Of a stretch of 64,000 bases of DNA, positions 35,771 through 44,379 are shown piece after piece. Under the pieces are notes generated by a model. It worked only from the letters and a program-made list of their open reading frames with translations, was not told the origin of the DNA and ran no database searches. The stretch is from Emticicia agri. GTDB taxonomy: Bacteria; Bacteroidota; Bacteroidia; Cytophagales; Spirosomataceae. Location: NCBI GenBank assembly GCA_945860265.1, contig CAMAQF010000004.1, positions 25,635 to 89,634 on the forward strand, written 5' to 3'. How positions within the stretch are numbered: position 1 is the stretch's first letter; each line of letters begins with the position of its first letter. A program made the translations under genes and the position numbers.

Positions 35771-35960
35771 TAACCCTTGCAGGGTTATCGAGCCTATTTA
35801 TTTTTATTCCGTAGGTTTCACCTACGGCTATTCATGTTCAAGCCCTTCGGACTTTGGTGGGAAAAAATTAAGCAAGCCTGCAAGGCTTAAACCTAAATAA
35901 CCACGAGTGCAACTCGTGGAAAGAAAAACGGAGAAAAATTTCAACCCTGCAAGGGTTGAA
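35771..35960. repeat. Array of six short hairpins (REP-like palindrome cluster)
   Basis: Five perfect hairpins with 3-nt loops and different stems occur in 190 bp. They are TAACCCT/AGGGTTA (35771-35787, loop TGC); CCGTAGGT/ACCTACGG (35809-35827, loop TTC); AAGCCT/AGGCTT (35874-35888, loop GCA); CCACGAGT/ACTCGTGG (35901-35919, loop GCA); and TTCAACCCT/AGGGTTGAA (35940-35960, loop GCA). A sixth, imperfect one (near 35840-35854, around CCTTCGG) lies between the second and third. The first and last share ACCCT/AGGGT and may be the element's ends. No ORF is present. It resembles REP/BIME-type intergenic palindromes and may be a mobile non-coding element. Confidence 0.7.
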
Positions 35961-36071
35961 CAATCAAAGTTTCTAATTTACAAAAGTACTTTTTCGTACT
36001 AAAAGAAAAGATTGAAATTTGAAAATAAATATTATTTCTACTATCTTCACATCATAAATTATTATAAAATC

Positions 36072-36233
36072 ATGACAATTATTCTCAAAAAGGGTCAACA
36101 TTTAGAAGAAATATTGCCTAAAAGCACTTCAAAGGTTAGTAAAAGACTCAATGCTAAGAAATATGTTGGGGTATTAAAATTAAAAGAAGACCCATTAGAA
36201 ATTCAAAAAAGAATGCGTGATGAATGGGAGTAA
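36072..36233 (+). CDS. Small antitoxin-like protein
   Basis: 53 residues from the ATG at 36072 (an in-frame start at 36012 would add an unlikely Tyr-rich leader). The sequence is basic, with a C-terminal helix (DPLEIQKRMRDEWE) typical of antitoxins that pair with PIN toxins. Its stop overlaps the start of the PIN-domain frame at 36217, the standard antitoxin-toxin layout. It appears intact although its toxin partner is broken. Confidence 0.65.
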   Translation: MTIILKKGQHLEEILPKSTSKVSKRLNAKKYVGVLKLKEDPLEIQKRMRDEWE

Positions 36234-36590
36234 AATATTAATCGACACCAATATTGCTCTTTATTTATTTAATGGTGACGAAGATTTAGCCGCAGAACTT
36301 CAAGATAAAGAAGCCTACGTTTCTTTTATTAATGAACTTGAATTATTGGGGTACAAAGGAATAAAACCCCATGAAGTGAATTGGATGGAATTATTTTTAT
36401 AGGAATGTTCTATCATGGATTTTAACCAAGGAATCAAAGATATTGCCATTGATTTACGTCGAAACTACAAACTGAAATTACCTGATGCAATTATTGCGGC
36501 TACTGCTATTTTTCTGGGTATTCCATTAATTTCCGCAGATGGTCATTTGATAAAATTGAAGATTTGGTATTTATTAAATACCAGCCCTAA
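36217..36590 (+). pseudogene. Inactivated VapC-like PIN-domain toxin
   Basis: The frame opens with ILIDTNIALYLFNGDED (first PIN Asp), continues with SFINELELLGYKGI (Glu), then meets TAG at 36400-36402. The same frame resumes with ECSIMDFNQGIKDIA and LKLPDAIIAATAIFLGIPL (third acid). After SADGH a single-base deletion near 36546 throws the frame off. Restoring it gives FDKIEDLVFIKYQP and a stop at 36588-36590, the expected VapC-type ending. One nonsense and one frameshift mutation together make loss of activity very likely. The start could be ATG 36217, 36220 or an adjacent codon. Confidence 0.82.
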
Positions 36591-36637
36591 GATGGCATAA
36601 TACTAGAATTTATGACGCATTTCGTTACACATTTCGT

Positions 36638-37787
36638 TCAATTCCAAGCCCTTAAATTTTCCACCACTTTCTGCACAGCCGCTACCACGGAGGATACTTC
36701 ATCAGTCGTATTGAATCGCCCAAAACTAAAACGAATACACGAAAATGCTTCGGTTTCGGTCATGCCCAAAGCCATCAACACATGAGAAGGCTCAACCGAT
36801 GCCGAAGTACAAGCCGAACCATTTGAAACCGCAATATCATGCAAACCCATAATCAAAGCATCTGAATCACAACCTTCAAATTTGATATTGGTCATGTTAT
36901 ACAAACGATTTTCGACATTGCCATTTACTTCAGTATTCGGAATTTCGAGCAAAGCCTTTTCTAAATCATCTTTAAATGCTCTAATTCTTTTGGTTTCGGC
37001 TTTCATTTTTTTCTGACAGAGTTCGGCTGCGTGTCCCATGCCTACAATTCCCGCCACATCGAGCGTTCCCGAACGACGACTTCCTTCGTATCCGCCTCCG
37101 TGAAGTAGAGCTTCGAGTTTGATGCGTTTTTGTCAGCGTTGCCTTACAAACAAAGCCTAACACCTTTTGGGTCATAAAATTTATGTGCCGACATCGCCAT
37201 TAAATCAATATCGAATTCATCAACTTTTAAATCTAATTTACCAACTGCCTGCGTTCCATCCTTCCTAAAAATTGCACCTACTTCGTGCATCAATTTTGCC
37301 AATTCTTCAATTGGCTGAATCACCCCTAATTAATTATTGCCTAGCATCACCGAAACCAATATTGTATCGGATTGATTGCCGCTTTTAAAACTTAAATATC
37401 AACCAAACCATCTTTTTTTACAGGAAGAAAAGAGATTTCAAAGCCTTTAGTTTCGAGGTATTTACAGACATCCAGTACGGCAGAATGTTCAGTCTGAAGT
37501 GTAATAATATGTTTGCCTTTGTTTGAATAATTTTCGGCTATTCCCTTGATAGCCAAGTTAATAGCCTCAGTTGCACCCGATGTAAAAACGATTTCGTGTA
37601 TTTCTGTACCAATCAAATCAGCCATTTGTTGACGAGCATTTTTAACAGCCTCGCTTGCACTAAGTCCAAATGCGTGAGTTGAGCTTGCATTTGCAAAATT
37701 ATCGGTCAAGAATGGCAGCATTATTTCCAAAACTTCTGGATCGATTTTGGTTGTTGCATTATTATCGAGATAAATCATAAGTTTCAA
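36638..37787 (-). pseudogene. Inactivated cysteine desulfurase (NifS/IscS family)
   Basis: The N-terminal third (37392-37787, MIYLDNNATTKIDPEV; HSAVLDVCKYLETKG) ends at TAA after KKDGLVDI. Further pieces follow in shifted frames: SDTILVSVMLGNN then TAA, IQPIEELAKLMHEVGAI, the PLP-lysine segment MSAHKFYDPKGVR, then TAA, and HGGGYEGSRRSGTLDVAGIVG. An intact C-terminal third (36638-37057) holds the active-site loop SNGSACTSASVEPSH. At least three nonsense codons and two frameshifts are needed to rebuild it. Intact relatives mobilise sulfur from cysteine for Fe-S clusters; another copy must serve if that function is kept. Confidence 0.9.
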
Positions 37788-37802
37788 ATTTACAAAACAA
37801 AT

Positions 37803-37830
37803 AAGGCATGAACATTAAATTTCATGCCTT
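37803..37830 (-). terminator. Hairpin terminator downstream of the GH3-family gene
   Basis: Perfect 10-bp stem AAGGCATGAA (37803-37812) and TTCATGCCTT (37821-37830) with an 8-nt loop. On the reverse strand the stem is followed by a T-rich tail. It separates the GH3-family gene from the desulfurase pseudogene. Confidence 0.8.
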
Positions 37831-37842
37831 AAAACTTTATTT

Positions 37843-39393
37843 TTATGAATAATTTTCTTTCAAAAATTCTTGCCATTCATCAACTAATTTTCCTTTTAGC
37901 ACTCTAGGAAATTTATGTTGTCCGCCAACTTTCCCTTTAAGTTTCATCCAATCATAAAAGACTTGACTTGGGAGTGCCTTAACGAAGATGTTTTTCAAAC
38001 CATGTTTACGTTCAACTGCATAATCATCATTCAGTTCACAAATATTTTTGTCAATCAAATCGCATAATTGTTGTTCATCTACTATATCATCGGTAGCAAT
38101 GTACCATTGATGGGCAAACAGCGGATCATGTTTGATGCCAATTACGGTAAACTCTCTAATATCAAGTCCTAATTCTTTTGATGCCAACTCAAGGGCGTGA
38201 TTCATATTATCGACTGAAAGATGTTCACCACAGAGACTCAAAAAATGTTTAGTTCGCCCAGTTATTTTAATTTCCATTCGTTTTTTGTCAATAAACTTTA
38301 CAGTATCACCAATCAAATAACGCCATGCACCTGCACAAGTCGAAATCAATAAAGCATAATCTATATCTTCTTCAACATCTTGCACCATCAAAGTTTCTGG
38401 ATTATTAACTAAATTACCATCTTCATCGAAATTGTTTTCGTTGAAAGGTATAAATTCAAAGAAAATACCACGATTTAGCACTAAACGCAGATTGCCATCC
38501 GGACGGTCTTGATAAGCCAAGAAACCCTCAGACGCCATGTAGGTTTCAATATAAATGACAGGCTTACCAAAAAGCCTTTCAAGCCCCTGTTTATAAGGTT
38601 CAAGTGAGACACCGCCCCAAGCAAAAGCAGTTAGATTTGGCCACATTTCATGGATATTATTGAGCTTATATCTATCAATGATGCGTTCAAGCAATATTGT
38701 ATGCCAAGCAGGTACTCCAGCTAAAAAACCGATGTCCCAATTTGGAGCATTTACCGTAATGTCTTCGAGTTTGTTTTCCCAATCTTTTAGGGCTGATATT
38801 TTCTGACCAGGTTTATAAAAATTTTGAAACCATATAGGTATTGTACCAGTTGTAATACCACTTAAATCGCCTTCGTAGTGAGAATCAACCTCATTAAGAG
38901 CTGTGCTACCTCCCAACATTAAATAGCCTTTTTCGTACAAATTTGCTGGTAATTCCGTATATTGTCCTAGTGTAATAATTTGATTGATACTTGTTCTCTG
39001 AATAGCTTTTATCATATCTTTCGTAACAGGAATTGCCTTTGAGGTGGCATCAGAAGTTCCAGAGCTTAGAGCAAAATACTTTACTTTCCCGGGCCAACAA
39101 ACATTTTTTTCTCCTAATCGAGCTTTATACCACCAATCATTATAGATTTTTGTGTAATCATATATTTGGACATTTTTTTTGTATTTATCGTAAAACTCGT
39201 CGTCATTTTCAAAAATTGCAGAGCTTAGTATTTCTTCAAAATTAAATTTCTCGCCAAACTGTGTATAGCGAGCTTTGGATAGTAATTTAGTAAAGACTTT
39301 TTTCTGCCATTTAGCAGGTTTTAATTTTCTAATTTGCTGAATTGAACTCGTGAATTTGATACTACTTTTTAGTAGTCTTCCTAAAACTGCCAT
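37843..39393 (-). CDS. GH3 auxin-responsive-promoter family acyl-adenylating enzyme
   Basis: A 516-residue protein of the GH3/ANL superfamily. The ATP-binding SSGTSDATSKAIP is at 110-122; YIETYMASEGFLAYQ and ITGRTKHFLSLCGEHLSVDN are typical of later motifs. Plant GH3 enzymes join amino acids to auxin or jasmonate. Bacteroidota copies are widespread, have unknown acyl substrates, and are not plant-hormone specific. Length matches the family. It is followed by its own terminator. Confidence 0.88.
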   Translation of the reverse strand: MAVLGRLLKSSIKFTSSIQQIRKLKPAKWQKKVFTKLLSKARYTQFGEKFNFEEILSSAIFENDDEFYDKYKKNVQIYDYTKIYNDWWYKARLGEKNVCWPGKVKYFALSSGTSDATSKAIPVTKDMIKAIQRTSINQIITLGQYTELPANLYEKGYLMLGGSTALNEVDSHYEGDLSGITTGTIPIWFQNFYKPGQKISALKDWENKLEDITVNAPNWDIGFLAGVPAWHTILLERIIDRYKLNNIHEMWPNLTAFAWGGVSLEPYKQGLERLFGKPVIYIETYMASEGFLAYQDRPDGNLRLVLNRGIFFEFIPFNENNFDEDGNLVNNPETLMVQDVEEDIDYALLISTCAGAWRYLIGDTVKFIDKKRMEIKITGRTKHFLSLCGEHLSVDNMNHALELASKELGLDIREFTVIGIKHDPLFAHQWYIATDDIVDEQQLCDLIDKNICELNDDYAVERKHGLKNIFVKALPSQVFYDWMKLKGKVGGQHKFPRVLKGKLVDEWQEFLKENYS

Positions 39394-39534
39394 ATTCTTC
39401 GTCTTATTTTTTATTTGTTGGCTTGCATTCTCAAAAATAGTAAGTTTTTGATAAAAATGAATAGAAAATTAGTTTTAATTTCTAAAAAAACCATTATCTA
39501 AACTGCTTTAAATCAATGACTTGAATATTGTAAA

Positions 39535-40302
39535 TTATAATTTCCAACGTTTTAAATCTTTGATTGTTTTATGAGCGGTCATGTCGAAATGGACTGGTAC
39601 AATAGACACATAATTATTTTCGAGTGCATGCATATCAGTTCCTTCGGTGTTTGGCTCGTGATTTACAAAATCGCCACCCATCCAAAAATAGGGTCTTCCA
39701 TGTGGGTCTGTTCTTGCATCAAATTCTTCGTGCCAATAGCCATTGGTTTGTCGGCAAATTTTTACTCCTTTAATGGGATTTTCAGAGTTTTTAGGGAAAT
39801 TGACATTTAATGCCACATTGGTAGGAAATTCATTTGCCAAGGCTTTTTCTGTAATACGTTTTATCCAACGTTTTACATGTGAAAACTCTGCATCATATTT
39901 AAAATCGTCGAGTGAAAAGCCAATCGATGGAATACCTTCAATAGCTCCTTCAACGGCCGCTGACATTGTACCTGAATAAATAACCGAAATGGAAGAATTT
40001 AAACCATGGTTGATACCACTTACTAACAAATCAATTTTGCGATCTTTCAAAAAGTGATGTTTTGCCAATTTTACACAGTCGGCTGGAGTACCAGAACATT
40101 CATAGGCTTCGACATTCTTGTAAATTTTGTTTTTCTTCACATGAATGGTACTATCAACCGTAATTGCATGACCCATTCCCGAATTTGGACTATCGGGGGC
40201 AACTACAAACACTTCTCCAATTTTCTTCATTACTTCAATCAAAACTGCTATACCTTTTGAAGTAATTCCGTCATCGTTTGTTACTAAGATTAATGGTTTC
40301 AT
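39535..40302 (-). CDS. surE: 5'/3'-nucleotidase SurE
   Basis: A 255-residue SurE-family metallophosphatase. The metal-binding N-terminus LVTNDDG (D10, D11), APDSPNSGMGHAIT, ECSGTPADCV and DLLVSGINHGLN are all present. It removes phosphate from nucleoside 5'- or 3'-monophosphates and short polyphosphates. It is read leftward with no close co-directional partner; a palindrome TGTGTACACA lies 21 bp upstream (40324-40333). Confidence 0.94.
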   Translation of the reverse strand: MKPLILVTNDDGITSKGIAVLIEVMKKIGEVFVVAPDSPNSGMGHAITVDSTIHVKKNKIYKNVEAYECSGTPADCVKLAKHHFLKDRKIDLLVSGINHGLNSSISVIYSGTMSAAVEGAIEGIPSIGFSLDDFKYDAEFSHVKRWIKRITEKALANEFPTNVALNVNFPKNSENPIKGVKICRQTNGYWHEEFDARTDPHGRPYFWMGGDFVNHEPNTEGTDMHALENNYVSIVPVHFDMTAHKTIKDLKRWKL

Positions 40303-40436
40303 ATATTATTGTGGAGTGAACTTTGTGTACACACTAAAATAAAAGTACGAAATAACAAAATGATATGCAAGCATACCATTTATTTTAAGGCAAATTTGAA
40401 AAATTGTTAAAATTGTCGTTTGGAGTTGTTGATGAC

Positions 40437-40677
40437 ATGGATATTAAAGTTATTCGAGAAAAGGCTAATTTAACTTGGTTTGATACCTATAGCCCTTTTT
40501 TGGTAAATAGCAGCGTTGGATATGGCAAAAAAAGATTGCATTTATTAAAAAAAAGCTTTAAATACATTGAATTTAGATAAGAATGTAAATCGATTCAATA
40601 AATCACAATTTTTCTATGCAAAAGTTGGTTTTGAAATTAAAAAAAAGGAGACATTTCCTTTGGTTAATACTTTATGA
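40437..40677 (+). pseudogene. Internally deleted GNAT acetyltransferase remnant
   Basis: An N-terminal piece from ATG 40437 (IKVIREKANLTWFDTYSPFL) matches the opening of a GNAT subgroup. A separate frame further on (LNLDKNVNRFNKSQFFYAKV then GFEIKKKETFPL) matches its C-terminal acetyl-CoA region, ending at TGA 40675-40677. The middle of about 80 residues is missing. Its end overlaps the murI stop by 14 bp on the other strand. Confidence 0.6.
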
Positions 40678-41482
40678 ATGTTTTTCTGATGCGGAAAGTT
40701 TTATTTAATTGTTCAATTCGAGTATTGTAACGCTCAAAACGTTCAAGGTTTTCAGTCGGTTTTCCAGATTCAATATATTCAATAGAAAAAGAAGTTCCTC
40801 GTTTTAATGAAATTAAATTTAGCTTACTCAAAATATTTTTTAGATGACGAGCTGTACCTTCATTGCCATCAAAAAGACTTAATTGTGGGGCTAATTTACT
40901 GAATATTGGTTCAAAATAAGTAAAATGTGTGCAACCTAGTACGATTGAACTAAATTTTGAAATATCAATTTGTAGGAGTGTTTCCTTGATATAATCTTCG
41001 GCGGATTTACCAAATTCTTCCATTTCGGCGAGTTTAACTAATTCAGGCAAAGCCATTCTTTCAACAATTCTATCTGCATCAAGCGAATCTAATAATCTTT
41101 GAAATCGGTCAGAGCGTAATGTGATTGGAGTAGCACAAACCAAAATGTTTTTTCTTTGAGAATTTATCACACTTTTATCATTGTCAACGGCAACTTTTAC
41201 AGCAGGTTGTATTGCAATAATCGGTATAGTTAATTTGGCTCGTAAATCTTCAATACAAACATTTGTTGCTGTATTACAGGCCAAAACAATTGTTTTGGCT
41301 TTTCGTTGCACAAAATAATTAACTGCGTTTTCAACGTATTCTTTGATTTGATCTTCACTTTTGGTGCTATAAGGTACATTTTTAGTATCAGCATAATAAC
41401 AATATTGTTCATTAGGTAAATGCCTAATAATTTCGTGTAATAAAGTTAAACCGCCAATTCCAGAATCAAATACACCAATCAT
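40664..41482 (-). CDS. murI: Glutamate racemase
   Basis: A 272-residue cofactor-independent racemase with both catalytic cysteines: C69 in LACNTATN and C184 in VLGCTHFTYF. The N-terminal VFDSGIGGLTLL and YYADTKNVPY motifs bind substrate. It supplies D-glutamate for peptidoglycan. It lies 22 bp downstream of dnaB on the same strand and probably shares its transcript. Confidence 0.95.
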   Translation of the reverse strand: MIGVFDSGIGGLTLLHEIIRHLPNEQYCYYADTKNVPYSTKSEDQIKEYVENAVNYFVQRKAKTIVLACNTATNVCIEDLRAKLTIPIIAIQPAVKVAVDNDKSVINSQRKNILVCATPITLRSDRFQRLLDSLDADRIVERMALPELVKLAEMEEFGKSAEDYIKETLLQIDISKFSSIVLGCTHFTYFEPIFSKLAPQLSLFDGNEGTARHLKNILSKLNLISLKRGTSFSIEYIESGKPTENLERFERYNTRIEQLNKTFRIRKTFIKY

Positions 41483-41504
41483 TTATCTAAAAGATTTGCT
41501 ATTG

Positions 41505-43127
41505 TTAGAATGGGAAATCTGTTTCAGCATCTAAATTTCTTGGCTGATTTGCTTTGCTACCAAGTGTTACTGTTCCGCCTGATCCAGTGTTTGGAGCTAC
41601 GTTTTTATCAAAATTATCTAATGAACTAGCCGTATTGATTGGTTTGGGCATATTAAAATCACCAAAATCATCTTGCCTAGGAAGTGGCGTATAGAAACCA
41701 TCCAAATCTGTAAATTTGGTATATTTACCGATAAATTTAAGTTTTACAGTATCTACATCTCCACTTCGGTTTTTGGCAATGATTACTTCGCCAACACCTT
41801 CTGTCGAATTTCCTTGTTCATCTTGCGTAATTTTGTAATATTCTGGACGATACAAGAACATGACCATATCGGCATCTTGCTCAATTGACCCAGATTCACG
41901 TAAATCGGAAAGTTGTGGACGTTTATCACCGCCACGAGTTTCAACGGCACGGCTCAACTGTGAAAGTGCAATTACGGGTACATTAATTTCTTTTGCAAGA
42001 TTTTTCATTGCTCTAGAAATGGCTGCAATTTCTTGTTCACGATTTCCTTTTCCACCGCCACCACTTTCGGCGGTCATCAATTGCAAATAATCTATAATTA
42101 CCAAACCTATGTCAAACTGAGCTTTCAATCTGCGACACTTAGCTCGCATCTCCAAAATAGATAGGGCTGGAGTATCATCAATATAAATAGGAGCAGAAGA
42201 AAGGTTCTTTATTTTTTGGTGGAGTTGAACCCATTCATGATTTTCAAGTTTGCCTTTTCGCAGTTTATTGCTATCAATTTCGGCTTCGGCTGAAATCAAA
42301 CGAAGCATCAATTGAGTAGCAGACATCTCTAGTGAAAACATGGCTACAGGAATTCCCCATTCTACGGCAGCATTTCGCATAGCAGAAACTACAAATGCTG
42401 TTTTTCCCATGGCTGGCCTCGCTGCAATGATTGTAAGTTCAGTATTTTGCCAACCACTTGTGATTCTGTCGAGTGCCGTGAAACCACTGGCTACACCTGT
42501 TAGTCCATCTTTATTGTTTTTCTTTTTTTCTAGCTCCTCGATGGTTGCACGCATAATTGTGCTTGCATCAGCATAGTTTTTTCGGATATTTCTTTCGGAA
42601 ATTTCAAAGAAATTTTGCTCAATTTTATCTAAAAGATTAAATACGTCAGTTGTATCTTCGTATGCATCTTTCAAGATTTCGCCCGCAATCTTTATCATAT
42701 CACGCTTGATAGCCGATTGGGTAATAATCCTTGCATGAAATTCGATGTTAGCTGCTGAATTAACTTTATTTGTTAATTTTACTAAATACGATGCTCCTCC
42801 AATAAATTCAAGTTCACCATTACTTCTCAATTGAGTTGTAACTGTGAGCATATCAATTGGTTCTGATTTGCCAAATAATTGAATAATTGCGTTGTAAATT
42901 CTTTGATGGGCTTCTTTGTAGAAGCTTGTTTGTTGAAGAATGTCCACAACAGTTGTTAAGGCATCTTTTTCAATCATTAACGCACCCAATACTGCCTCTT
43001 CGAGCTCTAAGGCTTGAGGAGGTAGTTTGCCCGATTCGTTTCGAAAACTTTCTAAAAATTTATTTTTTCCCAAACCTATCTGGTTGTTTTCACTACCTGC
43101 AGGATTATTTTGATAAGTTTTTTCCAT
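41505..43127 (-). CDS. dnaB: Replicative DNA helicase DnaB
   Basis: A 540-residue hexameric helicase. The DnaB N-terminal domain (about 38-140, PPQALELEEAVLGALM) is followed by a linker and a RecA-like motor with Walker A ARPAMGKT (236-243), Walker B LVIIDYLQL and the DnaB motif DLRESGSIEQDADMV. The tail is glycine/asparagine-rich. It unwinds the fork with DnaG and DnaC-type partners. The upstream region shared with phoH contains TGTGAATAA (43270-43278), one mismatch from a DnaA box, which may be chance. Confidence 0.96.
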   Translation of the reverse strand: MEKTYQNNPAGSENNQIGLGKNKFLESFRNESGKLPPQALELEEAVLGALMIEKDALTTVVDILQQTSFYKEAHQRIYNAIIQLFGKSEPIDMLTVTTQLRSNGELEFIGGASYLVKLTNKVNSAANIEFHARIITQSAIKRDMIKIAGEILKDAYEDTTDVFNLLDKIEQNFFEISERNIRKNYADASTIMRATIEELEKKKNNKDGLTGVASGFTALDRITSGWQNTELTIIAARPAMGKTAFVVSAMRNAAVEWGIPVAMFSLEMSATQLMLRLISAEAEIDSNKLRKGKLENHEWVQLHQKIKNLSSAPIYIDDTPALSILEMRAKCRRLKAQFDIGLVIIDYLQLMTAESGGGGKGNREQEIAAISRAMKNLAKEINVPVIALSQLSRAVETRGGDKRPQLSDLRESGSIEQDADMVMFLYRPEYYKITQDEQGNSTEGVGEVIIAKNRSGDVDTVKLKFIGKYTKFTDLDGFYTPLPRQDDFGDFNMPKPINTASSLDNFDKNVAPNTGSGGTVTLGSKANQPRNLDAETDFPF

Positions 43128-43374
43128 AATATTTATACAATGTTAAGAAGAAAAAAGGTGTTTTGAAATACCATTGTATTTTTAAACTTATTGTCTGTTT
43201 ATTGTAAGTGATTGATAATCAATAAGTAATTAAAGATTTGAGTTTTTTTTGTGGAAAAGTAAGCAAATTTGTGAATAATTTTTGAACTTTGGGAAACATA
43301 TAAAGAACATAATAGCTAATAATTAGGTTTTTTAAATAAATGTCTCACCTTAATTAAACAATATATTTTTCATT

Positions 43375-44325
43375 TTGACAGATAAAGTATTCACATTAGA
43401 AGAAGAAATCTCATTGACTGATTTTCTTGGGGTAGAAAATATAAATATCAAAGAGGTTGCTGTAGCATTTCCGTTGAGCAAGATTATTTCTCGTGGAAAT
43501 CAGATATTGATTAAAGGGAATACTGAAGAGATTAATAGAATCTCGGATGTGCTAGAAGCGATGATTGAACATTTGCGAAAATACAAACGCATTTCGATAG
43601 ACCAAGTAAAAAGCTACATAAAAGAAGATTCTGATTCAGCAACACACGAAACACCTGATGATGAAACGATTTTGGTTGGGACAAAAGGTAATGCTATCAA
43701 AGCAAAAACCGCTAATCAAAAAAAGATGGTTGAAGCATCAAGGATTTATGACATAATGTTTGCGACAGGGCCTGCAGGAACAGGAAAAACTTATACAGCT
43801 GTCGCTTTGGCGGTTAGAGCTTTGAAAGATAAACAAGTAAAAAAAATAATAATAACCAGGCCAGCCGTTGAAGCAGGAGAAAATCTTGGTTTTTTGCCCG
43901 GTGATTTAAAAGAAAAAATTGACCCATATCTCAGACCAATCTATGATGCCCTTGAAGATATGATTCAATCGGAGAAATTGAAGTTTTTTATTGAAAATCG
44001 TACGATTGAGATTGCACCCCTCGCTTACATGCGTGGACGGACACTTAATAACGCATTTATTTTGCTTGATGAAGCTCAGAATACTACTCCGATGCAAATT
44101 AAAATGTTTTTAACTCGTATGGGACCGCTCTCAAAGGCCATTATAACAGGTGATAAAACCCAAATAGATTTGCCAACTAAACAAAAATCTGGTTTGAATG
44201 AAGCATTGCATATTTTAAAAGATATTAAAGGAATTGGCTTCATTGAGTTAGACGATAGAGATGTTGTTAGACACAAGTTGGTCAGGGATATACTAAAAGC
44301 GTACGAAAAGGCCGAGGCTAATTAA
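43375..44325 (+). CDS. PhoH-family ATPase, likely TTG start
   Basis: A 316-residue PhoH/PhoL-like protein. An N-terminal KH-like region (about 15-75) precedes the ATPase with Walker A GPAGTGKT (132-139), Walker B FILLDEAQN and the RNA-helicase-like GDKTQIDLP. Family members are ATP-dependent nucleic-acid-binding proteins tied to phosphate or RNA metabolism. No ATG fits the N-terminus; TTG at 43375, giving MTDKVFTLEEEISL, aligns with relatives. ATT at 43372 is the only other candidate nearby. Confidence 0.9.
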   Translation: MTDKVFTLEEEISLTDFLGVENINIKEVAVAFPLSKIISRGNQILIKGNTEEINRISDVLEAMIEHLRKYKRISIDQVKSYIKEDSDSATHETPDDETILVGTKGNAIKAKTANQKKMVEASRIYDIMFATGPAGTGKTYTAVALAVRALKDKQVKKIIITRPAVEAGENLGFLPGDLKEKIDPYLRPIYDALEDMIQSEKLKFFIENRTIEIAPLAYMRGRTLNNAFILLDEAQNTTPMQIKMFLTRMGPLSKAIITGDKTQIDLPTKQKSGLNEALHILKDIKGIGFIELDDRDVVRHKLVRDILKAYEKAEAN

Positions 44326-44379
44326 AACGATTTGATAGGTTTTGCAACCAAAACTGTTCCTCAATTCGGCTGTAATGTT

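Noticed and set aside
35771..35960. CRISPR-like array
   Set aside because: The hairpin stems differ from one another and no constant repeat with unique spacers exists; there are no cas genes.
37843..39393. Plant-hormone conjugating enzyme
   Set aside because: The GH3 name comes from plants. Bacterial members are widespread and have no demonstrated auxin role here.
43270..43278. DnaA box upstream of dnaB (TGTGAATAA)
   Set aside because: A single 9-mer with one mismatch in AT-rich DNA; no cluster of boxes or origin signs.
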